From the NCBI RefSeq assembly GCF_018798885.1, contig NZ_CP076361.1, positions 2,819,501 to 2,883,500 on the forward strand: a stretch of DNA of 64,000 nt, read 5' to 3'. This DNA comes from Gemmobacter fulvus (lineage in GTDB: Bacteria > Pseudomonadota > Alphaproteobacteria > Rhodobacterales > Rhodobacteraceae). The translations under genes and the position numbers were made by a program. Below are positions 25,147-34,856 of this stretch, in pieces; the first letter of the stretch is position 1; each line of letters begins with the position of its first letter. The notes under the pieces are model-generated. The model did not search any database, was not told the DNA's origin, and saw only the letters and a program-made list of their open reading frames with translations.

Positions 25147-25158
25147 TTTGCAAAGTTT
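25147..25158 (-). promoter_or_regulatory. RamB/ScfR-like site 2 upstream of prpE
   Basis: The minus strand reads AAACTTTGCAAA, an exact match to the RamB core; a degenerate TTTGCA follows at 25164-25170. Together with site 1 it makes a short-chain acyl-CoA-responsive promoter of prpE plausible. The intergenic stretch 24969-25238 contains nothing else I can name apart from the maeB terminator. Confidence 0.5.
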
Positions 25159-25203
25159 ATGCAGTTTGCAGCCTGTGGTGCGGGCGCTGATTCCCCCGGG
25201 GCA

Positions 25204-25230
25204 ACAGGGCCACGCAACGCGCGGCCCTGT
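25204..25230 (-). terminator. Hairpin downstream of maeB
   Basis: ACAGGGCC (25204-25211) and GGCCCTGT (25223-25230) pair, with an inner CGC/GCG extension and loop AAC. It lies 9 bp beyond the maeB stop; no T run follows on the minus strand. Confidence 0.5.
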
Positions 25231-25238
25231 GCTGTGCT

Positions 25239-27518
25239 TTACCCGTAATGGGCGACGGGCGTGCCGGCCAAAGCCGAGATGTTCAGCAGCCCGCGCGCCG
25301 TGATCGACGGCGTGACGATATGCGCCCGGTTGCCCATGCCCATCAGGATCGGCCCGACCTCAAGCCCGCCCGCTTTCATCTTGAGCATGTTGCGCGCGGC
25401 ATTCGCGGCATCGGTATAGGCGAACACCAGAATATTCGCGGCCCCCTGCAGGCGCGATTCGGGGAACATGCGGGCGCGCAGCTCGGTGTCGAGTGCGGCA
25501 TCCACGCTCATTTCACCCTCATAGATGAAATCACGGGGCGTGCTGTCGAGGATCTCCAGCGCCGCGCGCATCCGGCGGCCCGAATCCGTCTCAAGATTGC
25601 CGAAGTTGGAATGCGAGCACAGCGCCACTTTCGGGGTCACGCCAAAGCGTTTGGCATGGCGCGCGGCCCCCAGAATGGTCAGCGCGATCTGTTCGGGCGT
25701 TGGCACCGGGTTGACCTGCGTATCCGCGATGAACAGCGGCCCATCCTCAAGGATCATCAGGCTGAGCGCGCCATGCGGGCTGAGCCCGTCGCGCCCCAGA
25801 ACTTGCGAGATATAGTTCAGGTGCCACAGATACTGACCGAAGGTGCCGCAGATCATGCTGTCGGCATCGCCGCGATGCACGGCAATGGCGGCAATCGCCG
25901 TGGTATTGGTGCGCAGCACGGCCCGGGCAATATCGGGCGACACGCCGCGCCGCGCCATCAGCTCGTGATAGCTCGACCAGTAATCGCGATAGCGGCGGTC
26001 GCTTTCGGGGTTCACGATCTCGAAATCCCGCTCGGGGCGGATCGGCAGGCCCGCGCGTTCGCAGCGGGTGGCAATCACATCCGGGCGGCCGATCAGGATC
26101 GGCTTGTCGGTGGTTTCTTCCAGCATCGCATTTGCGGCGCGCAGCACCCGTTCATCCTCGCCTTCGGCAAAGATGATGCGGCGGGTGACCTGACGCGCGG
26201 CCTCGAACACAGGGCGCATGATCAGCGCCGATTTGAACACCGAGCCGTTGAGCTTTTCGCGGTAAGCGGCCAGATCTTCAATCGCGCGGGTGGCCACACC
26301 CGTTTCCATCGCCGCCTTGGCCACGGCCGAGGCAACAACGCCGATCAGGCGCGGATCGAAGGGTTTCGGGATCAGGTAATCCGGCCCGAAGGTCAGTTGC
26401 TCGCCCTTGTAGGCGGCGGCGGCCTCGGCGCTGGTGGTGGCGCGGGCGAGCGCCGCAATCCCGTCGATACAGGCCAGCTGCATCGCATCATTGATCTGCG
26501 TCGCGCCCACATCCAGCGCGCCGCGGAAGATGAAGGGGAAACACAGCACGTTGTTGACCTGATTGGGAAAATCAGACCGGCCTGTGGCGATGATCGCATC
26601 GGGGGCCACGCTGCGCACGGCATCGGGCAGGATCTCTGGCGTCGGGTTGGCCAGTGCGAAGATGATCGGGGCAGGGGCCATGCGCGACACCATCTCGGGC
26701 GTCAGCACACCGGGGCCGGACAGGCCGAGGAACAGATCCGCGCCGTCGATCACATCCGACAGGCTGCGCTTGTCCGATGCCTGCGCATAGGCCGCCTTCT
26801 GCGGGTTCATATCCTCGGCGCGGCCTTCATAGACCAGCCCGTGAATGTCGCAGAGCCAGACATTCTCGCGCTTCACCCCCAGTTTCAGCAGCATGTTCAG
26901 GCAGGCAATGCCCGCCGCGCCACCGCCGGTGGAGACGATCTTGATGTCCTCGAACCGCTTGCCCGCCACATGCAGCGCATTGGTTGCCGCCGCGCCGACC
27001 ACGATGGCGGTGCCGTGCTGGTCATCGTGAAAGACCGGAATGTTCATCCGCTCGCGGCACAGTTTTTCGACGATGAAACAGTCGGGGGCCTTGATGTCCT
27101 CAAGGTTGATCGCACCAAAGGTCGGCTCCAGGGCGCAGACGATATCGGCCAGCTTGTGCGGGTCTGGTTCATTCAGTTCAATATCGAAGCAATCGATATT
27201 GGCGAATTTCTTGAACAGGACGGCCTTGCCCTCCATCACCGGCTTGGAGGCCAGCGCACCGATATTGCCAAGCCCCAGAACGGCGGTGCCATTGGTGACG
27301 ACCGCGACCAGATTTCCCCTTGCCGTATAACGGCTTGCCGTGGCGGGATCGGCCTTGATCTCAAGGCAGGCCTCGGCCACGCCGGGGCTATAGGCGCGGC
27401 TCAGATCGCGGCCATTGGCCAGCGGTTTCGTCGCGCGGATCTCAAGCTTTCCGGGCTTGGGAAATTCGTGATAATCCAGCGCCGCCTGACGGGCGTTATC
27501 CTGCCGTGCTTCTTCCAT
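25239..27518 (-). CDS. maeB: NADP-dependent malic enzyme with C-terminal phosphotransacetylase-like domain
   Basis: Decarboxylates malate to pyruvate with NADP reduction, draining C4 acids during growth on acetate or C4 acids. 759 residues: malic domain (1-165; [41 protein letters not shown]), NAD-binding domain (165-410; [28 protein letters not shown]), and a C-terminal PTA-like domain (about 430-755; [17 protein letters not shown]) that is regulatory, acetyl-CoA inhibiting, in E. coli MaeB. GGGAGGATGAT precedes the ATG. A TTTGCC-type motif related to the prpE sites lies upstream at 27595-27612. Confidence 0.95.
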   Translation of the reverse strand: MEEARQDNARQAALDYHEFPKPGKLEIRATKPLANGRDLSRAYSPGVAEACLEIKADPATASRYTARGNLVAVVTNGTAVLGLGNIGALASKPVMEGKAVLFKKFANIDCFDIELNEPDPHKLADIVCALEPTFGAINLEDIKAPDCFIVEKLCRERMNIPVFHDDQHGTAIVVGAAATNALHVAGKRFEDIKIVSTGGGAAGIACLNMLLKLGVKRENVWLCDIHGLVYEGRAEDMNPQKAAYAQASDKRSLSDVIDGADLFLGLSGPGVLTPEMVSRMAPAPIIFALANPTPEILPDAVRSVAPDAIIATGRSDFPNQVNNVLCFPFIFRGALDVGATQINDAMQLACIDGIAALARATTSAEAAAAYKGEQLTFGPDYLIPKPFDPRLIGVVASAVAKAAMETGVATRAIEDLAAYREKLNGSVFKSALIMRPVFEAARQVTRRIIFAEGEDERVLRAANAMLEETTDKPILIGRPDVIATRCERAGLPIRPERDFEIVNPESDRRYRDYWSSYHELMARRGVSPDIARAVLRTNTTAIAAIAVHRGDADSMICGTFGQYLWHLNYISQVLGRDGLSPHGALSLMILEDGPLFIADTQVNPVPTPEQIALTILGAARHAKRFGVTPKVALCSHSNFGNLETDSGRRMRAALEILDSTPRDFIYEGEMSVDAALDTELRARMFPESRLQGAANILVFAYTDAANAARNMLKMKAGGLEVGPILMGMGNRAHIVTPSITARGLLNISALAGTPVAHYG

Positions 27519-27594
27519 ATCATCCTCCCGGAAATTTGGTTTACCCTTAAACCACTCTCAAAATCACGCAAGCCTGATTGCGCCAACAGCATCT

Positions 27595-27612
27595 TTTGCC
27601 AAAGCTTGCAAA
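27595..27612. promoter_or_regulatory. ScfR-like motif between maeB and the divergent cupin gene
   Basis: TTTGCCAAAGCTTGCAAA has two TTGC..AAA halves ten bases apart, the same spacing as GGCAAACTTTTGCAAAG upstream of prpE (13 of 19 aligned positions identical). It is a looser match to the RamB core than the prpE sites. Confidence 0.3.
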
Positions 27613-27658
27613 TCATCCGTCCCCTCGGCACTCTGCGCCAATTCGGGGGAAGGAAACA

Positions 27659-28768
27659 ATGACGGAAAGCCGCAATAGCGCCCGCGCCGAAATGCGCCTG
27701 CCCAGCCAGGATCTGCGCGCGGATCTGGCGTTCTTCACCCGCACGCTCGGCTTCCGGCTCGACACGATCTACCCGGCGGACAATCCCGAAGTGGCGGTGC
27801 TGTCGGGCCATGGGCTGCGGCTGCGGCTTCAGGTCGGCGCGACAGAGGCCCCCGGCACCCTGCGCCTTCTGACTGACGCGCCGGATGAGGTGGCCGCAGG
27901 CGCGCGGCTGCTGACCGCGCCCAATGGCACGCGGGTCGAGATTGACGATCTGAACCCGCCACTGGTGCTGCCGCCGACCGAACATGCCTTTCTGGTGCGG
28001 CGTCTGGCCGATCAGGCCCCGTGGATCATTGGCCGCGCCGGGATGCACTACCGCGACCTTGTGCCGTCGCGTCTGGGCGGGGCGGTGATTGCCAGCCATA
28101 TCCGCATCCCTGATGGTGGCCCGGTGCCCGATATGGTGCATTACCACAAGGTCGGCTTTCAACTCATCTTCTGCATCAAGGGTTGGGTGGATGTGGTCTA
28201 TGAGGACCAGGGGCCGAAAATCCGCCTGACTGCCGGGAATTGTTTCATCCAGCCACCCGAGATCCGCCATCGGGTGCTGGAAGCCTCGGACGGGATCGAG
28301 GTCATCGAGATTGGCGTGCCCGCCGAGCATGTGACCGAAATCGACCATGAGATGACCCTGCCGACGCCGCATCTGCGCCCTGACCGCGAATGGCAGGGGC
28401 AGCGCTTTGTGCATAATATCGGGGCAGAGGGGCAGTTCCGGCCCTTCCGCATTCCGGGGTTCGAGGCTCGCGACACCACGATCTGCGCCAATACCCAGGG
28501 TGTAGCCTCGGTGATGGTGGTGCGGCCCCTGTCCAATGCGATGGGCACGCCCGCGCCCTGGACACGGCATGATGGCGACATCCTGTTCACCTTCGTGATG
28601 GCGGGGCATCTGCTGTTGGAAGGCGAGGGCAAAGCACCGTTCCGCCTGTCGCCCGGCGATGCCTTCGTGGTGCCGCCCGGCATGGCAACCCGCTATGCCG
28701 ACCCGACCGAGGATCTGGAATTGCTGGAAGTCAGCCTGCCGGGGGTCTTTGCGACAGAGCGCCTCTGA
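27659..28768 (+). CDS. VOC-cupin-cupin fusion protein
   Basis: A 369-residue protein with three parts. Residues 10-110 resemble a glyoxalase/VOC half-domain (DLRADLAFFTRTLGFRLD; VAVLSGHGLRLRLQVG). Residues about 145-225 form a cupin (VPDMVHYHKVGFQLIFCIKG then GNCFIQPPEIRHRVLEA, giving an H..H...E..H-like metal set). Residues about 290-360 form a second cupin (HDGDILFTFVMAGHLLLEG and GDAFVVPPGMATRY). Start at 27659 follows GGGGAAGGAAACA. Divergent from maeB. Cupin enzymes include dioxygenases and isomerases; the fusion is unusual and I assign no reaction. Confidence 0.75.
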   Translation: MTESRNSARAEMRLPSQDLRADLAFFTRTLGFRLDTIYPADNPEVAVLSGHGLRLRLQVGATEAPGTLRLLTDAPDEVAAGARLLTAPNGTRVEIDDLNPPLVLPPTEHAFLVRRLADQAPWIIGRAGMHYRDLVPSRLGGAVIASHIRIPDGGPVPDMVHYHKVGFQLIFCIKGWVDVVYEDQGPKIRLTAGNCFIQPPEIRHRVLEASDGIEVIEIGVPAEHVTEIDHEMTLPTPHLRPDREWQGQRFVHNIGAEGQFRPFRIPGFEARDTTICANTQGVASVMVVRPLSNAMGTPAPWTRHDGDILFTFVMAGHLLLEGEGKAPFRLSPGDAFVVPPGMATRYADPTEDLELLEVSLPGVFATERL

Positions 28769-28858
28769 CGGCGGGCGGGCACTGCCGCAAGGGCTGCGCT
28801 TGCCTATCGCGCGGCGCTGCCGCACACTCCGAACCAAATGGTCAAAACCGGAGCCGCC

Positions 28859-29275
28859 ATGTCCTTGCTTGATGCCGCGACGAACGTGCGTGAAAACGCC
28901 TATGCCCCCTATTCGCGTTTCAAGGTCGGCGCGGCCCTGCGCACGCCTTCAGGCGTGATCTATGCCGGTTGTAATGTCGAAAATGTCGCCTATCCCGAAG
29001 GCACCTGTGCCGAAGCCGGGGCGATTGCCGCCATGGTTGCGGCGGGCGAGACACGGATTGCCGAGATGCTGGTGATTGCCGACAGCCCGGATCCAGTGCC
29101 GCCCTGTGGTGGCTGCCGCCAGAAGATCGCCGAATTCGCAGCGCAGGATGTGGTGGTGACGCTGTGCACGACGGCGGGTCAGTCGCGCCGCATGACGGTG
29201 GCCGATCTGCTGCCTGGCGTGTTCACCGCCGCGCATATGGCCGCCAGCGACAGCGCCGGAGGCGACGGCGCATGA
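28859..29275 (+). CDS. cdd: Cytidine deaminase
   Basis: Converts cytidine and deoxycytidine to uridine and deoxyuridine. 138 residues of the small tetrameric type: zinc and catalytic residues in G-T-C-A-E-A-G-A (Cys ligand and proton-shuttling Glu) and PPCGGCRQKI (two Cys ligands), with YAPYSRFKVGAAL at the start. ATG at 28859 has CCGGAG seven bases before it and is preferred over an in-frame ATG at 28838. First gene of the nucleoside salvage operon; its stop overlaps the deoA start (ATGA). Confidence 0.95.
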   Translation: MSLLDAATNVRENAYAPYSRFKVGAALRTPSGVIYAGCNVENVAYPEGTCAEAGAIAAMVAAGETRIAEMLVIADSPDPVPPCGGCRQKIAEFAAQDVVVTLCTTAGQSRRMTVADLLPGVFTAAHMAASDSAGGDGA

Positions 29276-30582
29276 CCGACGCCCGCGCCATCATCGCCAC
29301 CCTGCGCGATGGCGGGCAGCCCAGTGTGGCCGATCTGCGCTGGTTTGCCGACGGGCTGGCATCGGGTGCGGTCAGCGATGCGCAGGCCGGGGCCTTTGCC
29401 ATGGTCGTGCTGCTCAAGGGGCTGGGCGAGGGCGGGCGCGTGGCGCTGACACAGGCGATGCGCGATTCCGGGCGGGTGCTGGAATGGGATATGCCCGGCC
29501 CGGTGCTGGACAAACATTCCACCGGCGGGATCGGTGATTGCGTGTCATTGCTGCTGGCGCCTGCGCTGGCGGCCTGCGGGGCCTATGTGCCGATGATCTC
29601 GGGGCGCGGTCTGGGCCATACCGGCGGCACGCTGGACAAGCTTGAGGCGATCCCTGGCTTCCGCACCGGCCTGAGCGAGGCGCAACTGCGCCGGCAGATT
29701 GCCGAGACACGCTGCGCCATCGTATCGGCCAGTGGCGATATTGCCCCGGCAGACCGCCGACTTTACGCGATCCGCGATGTGACCTCGACCGTGGAAAGCA
29801 TTGACCTGATCACCGCCTCGATCCTGTCCAAGAAGCTGGCGGCGGGGCTTGAGGCGCTGGTGCTGGATGTGAAGGTCGGCTCTGGTGCCTTTATGAAGAC
29901 CATGGACCGGGCCGAAGCGCTGGCGCGTGCGCTGGTGAAAACCGCGCAGGGGGCGGGCTGCATGACCACGGCGCTGATCACCGACATGAGCCAGCCGCTG
30001 GCCACGGCAGCGGGCAATGCGCTGGAGGTGATCGAGGTGATGGAGACGCTGACCGGCACCTCGGTCAATGCCGCGCTGTGGGACATCACGGCGGCGCTGG
30101 GCGGCGAGGCGCTGGCGCTGGGCGGCCTTGCGGCGGATGCCGCCGATGGGGCCGCGCGGATCGAACAGGCGCTGCACAGCGGGGCGGCGGCCGAAGTCTT
30201 TGGCCGGATGGTGGCGGCACAGGGTGGGCCTGCGGATTTTGTCGACCGCTGGCCGGACCGTCTGCCCGCAGCACCAGTCACGCGCGAAGTGCCCAGCCCG
30301 CGCGATGGGTTTGTGACAGCGATCGACGGCTTTGCGCTGGGGCAGGCGGTGGTGCATCTGGGCGGTGGTCGCCTGCGAGAGGGTGACCGGGTGAACCCCT
30401 CGGTCGGCCTGTCGGATCTGGCCGGGCTGGGCGAAGAGATGCACCGCGGAGTGCCGCTGGCCATGGTCCATGCGGCCAGCGTGTCAGAGGCCGAAGCCGC
30501 CGTGCGCAGCGTTCTGGCCGCCTATGAGCTGGGCGCGCAGGCGGTGGCCGAGCCGCCGCTGGTGTTGAAAAGGATTGCCTGA
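29272..30582 (+). CDS. deoA: Thymidine phosphorylase
   Basis: Phosphorolysis of thymidine and deoxyuridine to base and deoxyribose 1-phosphate. 436 residues: MPGPVLDKHSTGGIGDCVS carries the phosphate-binding loop, VPMISGRGLGHTGGTLDKLE the family signature, and VLDVKVGSGAFMKT the base-binding part. Starts at 29272 within the cdd stop and ends at 30582, where deoB starts (TGATG), so translation is coupled on both sides. Confidence 0.96.
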   Translation: MTDARAIIATLRDGGQPSVADLRWFADGLASGAVSDAQAGAFAMVVLLKGLGEGGRVALTQAMRDSGRVLEWDMPGPVLDKHSTGGIGDCVSLLLAPALAACGAYVPMISGRGLGHTGGTLDKLEAIPGFRTGLSEAQLRRQIAETRCAIVSASGDIAPADRRLYAIRDVTSTVESIDLITASILSKKLAAGLEALVLDVKVGSGAFMKTMDRAEALARALVKTAQGAGCMTTALITDMSQPLATAAGNALEVIEVMETLTGTSVNAALWDITAALGGEALALGGLAADAADGAARIEQALHSGAAAEVFGRMVAAQGGPADFVDRWPDRLPAAPVTREVPSPRDGFVTAIDGFALGQAVVHLGGGRLREGDRVNPSVGLSDLAGLGEEMHRGVPLAMVHAASVSEAEAAVRSVLAAYELGAQAVAEPPLVLKRIA

Positions 30583-31778
30583 TGAGCCGCGCCTTTCTCG
30601 TGGTGATGGACAGTGTTGGCATTGGCGGCGCGCCGGATGCCGCCGATTTCGGGGATGCCGGGGCGAATACGCTTGCCCATATTGCTGCGGAATGTGCGGC
30701 AGGACGGGCCGAGGTCGGGCGCAGCGGGCCGCTGCGGCTGCCGCATCTAGATGGCTTGGGTCTGGGGGCAGCCTGTCGGCTGGCCAGCGGGGCAGAGGTG
30801 CCGGGGCTGACGGCCGCGCCCAGCGGGCGCTGGGGGGCGGCCACCGAAGTTTCGCGCGGCAAGGATACGCCCTCGGGGCATTGGGAACTGGCGGGGGTGC
30901 CGGTGCCATGGGACTGGACCTATTTCCCCGACACGCAGCCCGCCTTCCCCGAGGCGCTGGTGGCCGAGGTCTGCCGTCTGGCGGGGACGGCGGGCATTCT
31001 GGGCAATTGCCATGCCTCGGGCATTCCGATCATCGAACGCCATGGTGCCGAGCATCTGCGCAGCGGCTGGCCGATCTGTTACACCTCGGCGGACAGCGTG
31101 TTCCAGATTGCGGCGCATGAGGAAAGCTTCGGGCTCGACCGGCTGATTGCGCTTTGCGCAGCACTGGCCCCAAGCCTGCATGCGATGAAGGTGGGGCGGG
31201 TGATTGCGCGGCCCTTCACCGGGCAGGTGGGCGCGTTTCAGCGCACCGCGAACCGCCGCGATTTTGCCATAGCGCCGCCTGCGCCAACCTTGCTGGATTG
31301 GGCGGCATCCGCCGGGCGGATGACCCATGCCATTGGCAAGATCGGCGACATCTTTTCGCATCGCGGCATCGGCAGGCTGCACAAGGGCAAAGACGACCTT
31401 GCCCTTTTCGACCATCTGGATCGCTTGGTAGCCGAGGCAGAGCCGGGATCTTTGACCTTTGCGAACTTCGTGGAATTTGACAGCCTTTATGGCCACCGGC
31501 GCGACGTGGCCGGGTATGCCCGCGCGCTGGAGGTATTCGACAGCCGGGTGGGCACCTTTCTGACGCGGCTGCGCCCCGGCGATCTGGCCCTGTTCACCGC
31601 CGATCACGGCAATGATCCGACCTTCCGGGGCACCGAGCACACGCGCGAGCGGGTGCCGGTGTTGGCAGCGGGCGTGGGGGCGGGCGAGATCGGCCTTTGT
31701 GCCTTCACCGATATGGCGGCCTCGGTCGCCGCCCATCTTGGCATCCCGGCGCAAGGGCCGGGACGGAGTTTTCTATGA
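30582..31778 (+). CDS. deoB: Phosphopentomutase
   Basis: Interconverts (deoxy)ribose 1- and 5-phosphate, taking over the product of DeoA. 398 residues of the alkaline-phosphatase superfamily: MDSVGIGGAPDAADFGDAGAN binds metal and includes the N-terminal Asp; TPSGHWELAG has the phosphorylated Thr; LALFTADHGNDPTFRGTEHTRE gives the second metal site. Overlaps deoA by one base and add by four. No deoC is present nearby, so the deoxyribose 5-phosphate aldolase must be elsewhere. Confidence 0.96.
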   Translation: MSRAFLVVMDSVGIGGAPDAADFGDAGANTLAHIAAECAAGRAEVGRSGPLRLPHLDGLGLGAACRLASGAEVPGLTAAPSGRWGAATEVSRGKDTPSGHWELAGVPVPWDWTYFPDTQPAFPEALVAEVCRLAGTAGILGNCHASGIPIIERHGAEHLRSGWPICYTSADSVFQIAAHEESFGLDRLIALCAALAPSLHAMKVGRVIARPFTGQVGAFQRTANRRDFAIAPPAPTLLDWAASAGRMTHAIGKIGDIFSHRGIGRLHKGKDDLALFDHLDRLVAEAEPGSLTFANFVEFDSLYGHRRDVAGYARALEVFDSRVGTFLTRLRPGDLALFTADHGNDPTFRGTEHTRERVPVLAAGVGAGEIGLCAFTDMAASVAAHLGIPAQGPGRSFL

Positions 31779-32770
31779 GCCTGAAATCCAACCCGAAACT
31801 GGAACTGCACCTGCATCTGGAAGGGGCGGCCCCACCGGCCTTCATCCGCGGGCTGGCCAAGGAAAAGCATATCGACATTTCCGGCATTTTCGATGCGCGC
31901 GGCGGTTATGCCTATACCGATTTCTGGCACTTCCTGAAAATCTACGAAGCGGCGACCTCGGTCCTGCAAAGCCCGATGGATTTTCACCGCCTGACGCTGG
32001 CGGTGCTGGAAGAAAGCGCGGCAAATGGCGTGATCTACACGGAAATGTTCATCAGCCCGGATTTTTGCGGTGGGCGCGATCTGGGGGCGTGGCGCGAATA
32101 TCTGCATGCGATGACCGAAGCCGCCGAACAGGCGGAGCGTGATCTGGGCATCACCATGCGCGGGATCGTGACAGCAATCCGGCATTTCGGCCCCGACAAG
32201 GCGCGCGAAACCGCGCGCTGTGCGGCAGAAACGGCGGGACGCTTCATCACCGGCTTTGGCATGGGTGGCGACGAGAAGATCTGCGAGCCCAAGGATTTCG
32301 CCTGGTCCTTCGACATGGCGCGCGAGGCCGGGCTGGGGATCACCGTCCATGCCGGGGAATGGCGCGGGCCGGAGCATATCCGCGATACGCTGACCGCGCT
32401 GCGCCCCAGCCGTCTGGGCCATGGCGTGCGCGCCATCGAGGATCTGGCGCTGGTGGATGAACTGGCCGAACAGGGCATCGTGCTGGAGGTCTGCCCCGGA
32501 TCGAACATCGTGCTGGGTCTTTACCCGGACTGGCGCGCGCATCCCATCGGCCAGCTTTACGACCGGGGCGTGAAGGTCACGGTCTCCACCGATGACCCGC
32601 CGTTCTTTCACACCAGCATGGCGCGGGAATGGGACCGTCTGGCAGACGCGCTGGAGTGGGATGACGGCGTGTTCCAGACCCTGAACCGCACCGCGCTTGA
32701 CGCCGCTTTCTGTGACGCCGATACCCGCGCAACCCTCGCCAAGACACTGGAGCAAGCCTATGCCCGATAA
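31775..32770 (+). CDS. add: Adenosine deaminase
   Basis: Converts adenosine and deoxyadenosine to inosine forms. 331-residue TIM barrel with zinc ligands in ELHLHLEGA, the catalytic Glu in [14 protein letters not shown], and [10 protein letters not shown] and VSTDDPPFF for the remaining His/Asp residues. ATG at 31775 overlaps the deoB stop. The end overlaps upp by 11 bases. A purine nucleoside phosphorylase to follow it is not in the operon. Confidence 0.95.
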   Translation: MSLKSNPKLELHLHLEGAAPPAFIRGLAKEKHIDISGIFDARGGYAYTDFWHFLKIYEAATSVLQSPMDFHRLTLAVLEESAANGVIYTEMFISPDFCGGRDLGAWREYLHAMTEAAEQAERDLGITMRGIVTAIRHFGPDKARETARCAAETAGRFITGFGMGGDEKICEPKDFAWSFDMAREAGLGITVHAGEWRGPEHIRDTLTALRPSRLGHGVRAIEDLALVDELAEQGIVLEVCPGSNIVLGLYPDWRAHPIGQLYDRGVKVTVSTDDPPFFHTSMAREWDRLADALEWDDGVFQTLNRTALDAAFCDADTRATLAKTLEQAYAR

Positions 32771-33407
32771 TCAGCCGCTGCCGCATCTGACCGTCGTCCA
32801 TCATCCGCTGGTGCAGCACAAGCTGACGATCATGCGCGACAAGGAGACCTCGACCGCTGGCTTCCGCCGCCTGCTGCGCGAGATCAGCCTGCTTCTGGCC
32901 TATGAGGTGACGCGCGAACTCGACATGACCACGACGCGCATCGAAACGCCGTTGCAGCCGATGGATGCGCCGACGCTGGATGGCAAGAAACTGGCGCTGA
33001 TTTCCATTCTGCGCGCGGGCAACGGCTTGCTGGATGGTATTCTGGAACTGATCCCGGCGGCGCGGGTCGGCTTTGTCGGATTGTATCGTGACCCGGAAAC
33101 ACTTCAGCCGGTGCAATATTACTGCAAGGTGCCCGATCATCTGGAAGAGCGCATCTGCATCGTGGTGGATCCGATGCTCGCCACCGGCAATTCTTCGGTC
33201 GCGGCGATTGATCTTCTGAAACAATCAGGGGCCAGGAACATCCGTTTCCTGTGCCTGCTGGCCTCACCCGAGGGGGTTGCCCGCATGAAGGAAGCCCATC
33301 CCGACGTGCCAATCGTTACAGCTTCGCTGGATAGTCACCTGAATGAACACGGTTATATCGTTCCTGGCCTAGGGGATGCGGGCGACCGTATGTTCGGCAC
33401 TAAATAA
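32760..33407 (+). CDS. upp: Uracil phosphoribosyltransferase
   Basis: Salvages uracil to UMP with PRPP. 215 residues: [36 protein letters not shown] (PRPP loop) and C-terminal [17 protein letters not shown] (uracil binding). Last gene of cdd-deoA-deoB-add-upp. The operon turns cytidine, deoxycytidine and thymidine into bases and sugar phosphates, and recovers uracil as UMP. A weak AAGGG/CCCTT element lies just after the stop. Confidence 0.96.
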   Translation: MPDNQPLPHLTVVHHPLVQHKLTIMRDKETSTAGFRRLLREISLLLAYEVTRELDMTTTRIETPLQPMDAPTLDGKKLALISILRAGNGLLDGILELIPAARVGFVGLYRDPETLQPVQYYCKVPDHLEERICIVVDPMLATGNSSVAAIDLLKQSGARNIRFLCLLASPEGVARMKEAHPDVPIVTASLDSHLNEHGYIVPGLGDAGDRMFGTK

Positions 33408-33472
33408 GGGATTACCCCTTTACTCGGGAACAATCCTAACGCATGATTCGCCCATACTACATGGGGGTAGTC

Positions 33473-34771
33473 ATGCTTCGTAAGATTGTTGCGGCCGCAA
33501 TTCTGGCGGCTGTTGCCGGGGTTACTGTTGCGCAGGCGCAGACGGTTGCGCAAATCGGTGGACCCGCAGAGCTGCCGCCCTCCAGCTTCAAGGGCCAGAT
33601 GTATGTCGACAGCCGGGGCTGCGTGTTCCTGCGCGCAGGCCTGAGCGGGCGCACCAACTGGGTGCCGCGCGTCAGCCGGGATCGCAAGGCGCTCTGCGGC
33701 TATCCGCCCACCCTTGCCGCCATGGCCAATCCTGTGCCGGTGGCCGAAGCGCCTGCCGTGACTGTGGCCGAAGCACCCGCCCCCCGGGCGACTGGCAAGC
33801 CGCTGAACACCGTGGCGACGCTGACCACCCCGCCGAAGATCCGCATGACGCCGCCTGCGGGCGCGATGACGGCCGAGCCCTATATGACGCGGGCCGTGCC
33901 CGCCGCCATTGCCGCACCGCCTGCGGTGGTTATGGCACAGGCGCCGCGTGTGGCGGTGCAGCCGCCCGTGACCCGCGCGCCCGAGCCGATCCTTGGCCCG
34001 GTGCAGACCGGGCTGACCGGCGGCAAGATCGGCTGCTACACCTCGGCCCCGGTGCCGAAACTGGTGTCGCTGTCCAATGGCGGCACAGCGGTTCTTTGCA
34101 CCAGAGGCGATGGCACCCTGGCCGGGGCACGGGCCCCGCTTTACGCCAAGGTGGCGATGGGCGAGGGCAACCGCGTCGGGGCCGGGCTTTATGATCCGGC
34201 AGGCACCCGCGTCAGCCGGGGCAATATGTCGGTCGATGCGGTGGGCAGCGCGGATCGCGCGACCATCGTGACGACCTACGCCGCAGCCCCCGAGCCGATC
34301 GTGATGCCCAAGGGCTACAAAGCCGCTTGGACGGATGACCGCCTGAATCCCTACCGGGCGCAGGGCACGGCACAGGGTCAGGCGCAGCAGGATCAGCTGT
34401 GGACGCGGGAAGTGCCGTCCAATCTGGTCGCGGCACAGGGCACCGTGGTGCGCCGGGTAGCCGTCTCCACCAAGGGCACCGCCCCGCGCGTGCAGATCTC
34501 GACCAAATCCGAGCCAACGGCGCGGGTTGCCAAACCGGCAACCAAGGGTAGCTTCTATGTGCAGGTCGGCACATTCGGGGTGGCCAGCAATGCCGAGGGC
34601 GCGCGGGCGCAATTGCGCGCGGCGGGCCTACCGGTTGGCACCGCGAAGATCAGCAAAGGCGGCAAGCAGATGCAGATGGTTATGGCCGGCCCCTTTGCCG
34701 ACAGCGCTGCGGCGCAGATGGCCTTGCGCGCGGCGCGCGGCGCAGGCTTTGGCGACGCTTTCATCCGCTAA
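33473..34771 (+). CDS. Periplasmic SPOR-domain protein
   Basis: A 432-residue exported protein. Signal peptide MLRKIVAAAILAAVAGVTVAQAQ-like (residues 1-23 from ATG at 33473, preceded by GGGGG five bases upstream; in-frame ATGs at 33443 and 33461 are alternatives). A middle region rich in Ala/Pro/Val repeats (VPVAEAPAVTVAEAPAP) looks disordered, with two Cys pairs (RGCVF, ALCGY; GCYTS, VLCTR). Residues about 360-430 (GSFYVQVGTFGVASNAEGA onward) form the SPOR domain that binds denuded glycan strands at division sites or poles. A role in cell envelope or septal peptidoglycan is likely. Confidence 0.85.
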   Translation: MLRKIVAAAILAAVAGVTVAQAQTVAQIGGPAELPPSSFKGQMYVDSRGCVFLRAGLSGRTNWVPRVSRDRKALCGYPPTLAAMANPVPVAEAPAVTVAEAPAPRATGKPLNTVATLTTPPKIRMTPPAGAMTAEPYMTRAVPAAIAAPPAVVMAQAPRVAVQPPVTRAPEPILGPVQTGLTGGKIGCYTSAPVPKLVSLSNGGTAVLCTRGDGTLAGARAPLYAKVAMGEGNRVGAGLYDPAGTRVSRGNMSVDAVGSADRATIVTTYAAAPEPIVMPKGYKAAWTDDRLNPYRAQGTAQGQAQQDQLWTREVPSNLVAAQGTVVRRVAVSTKGTAPRVQISTKSEPTARVAKPATKGSFYVQVGTFGVASNAEGARAQLRAAGLPVGTAKISKGGKQMQMVMAGPFADSAAAQMALRAARGAGFGDAFIR

Positions 34772-34813
34772 GACATTTCCGTTCAGGCAAAAAACGGGCA
34801 GATATAAATCTCA

Positions 34814-34845
34814 CGCCCTCCTGCCATTGGCCGGGGGGCGCTTTT
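34814..34845 (+). terminator. Likely intrinsic terminator of the SPOR gene
   Basis: CGCCCTCC (34814-34821) and GGGGGGCG (34833-34840) pair over 8 bp with one G.U, followed by CTTTTC. The hairpin starts 43 bp after the stop. Confidence 0.65.
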
Positions 34846-34856
34846 CTGTCTGCCGC

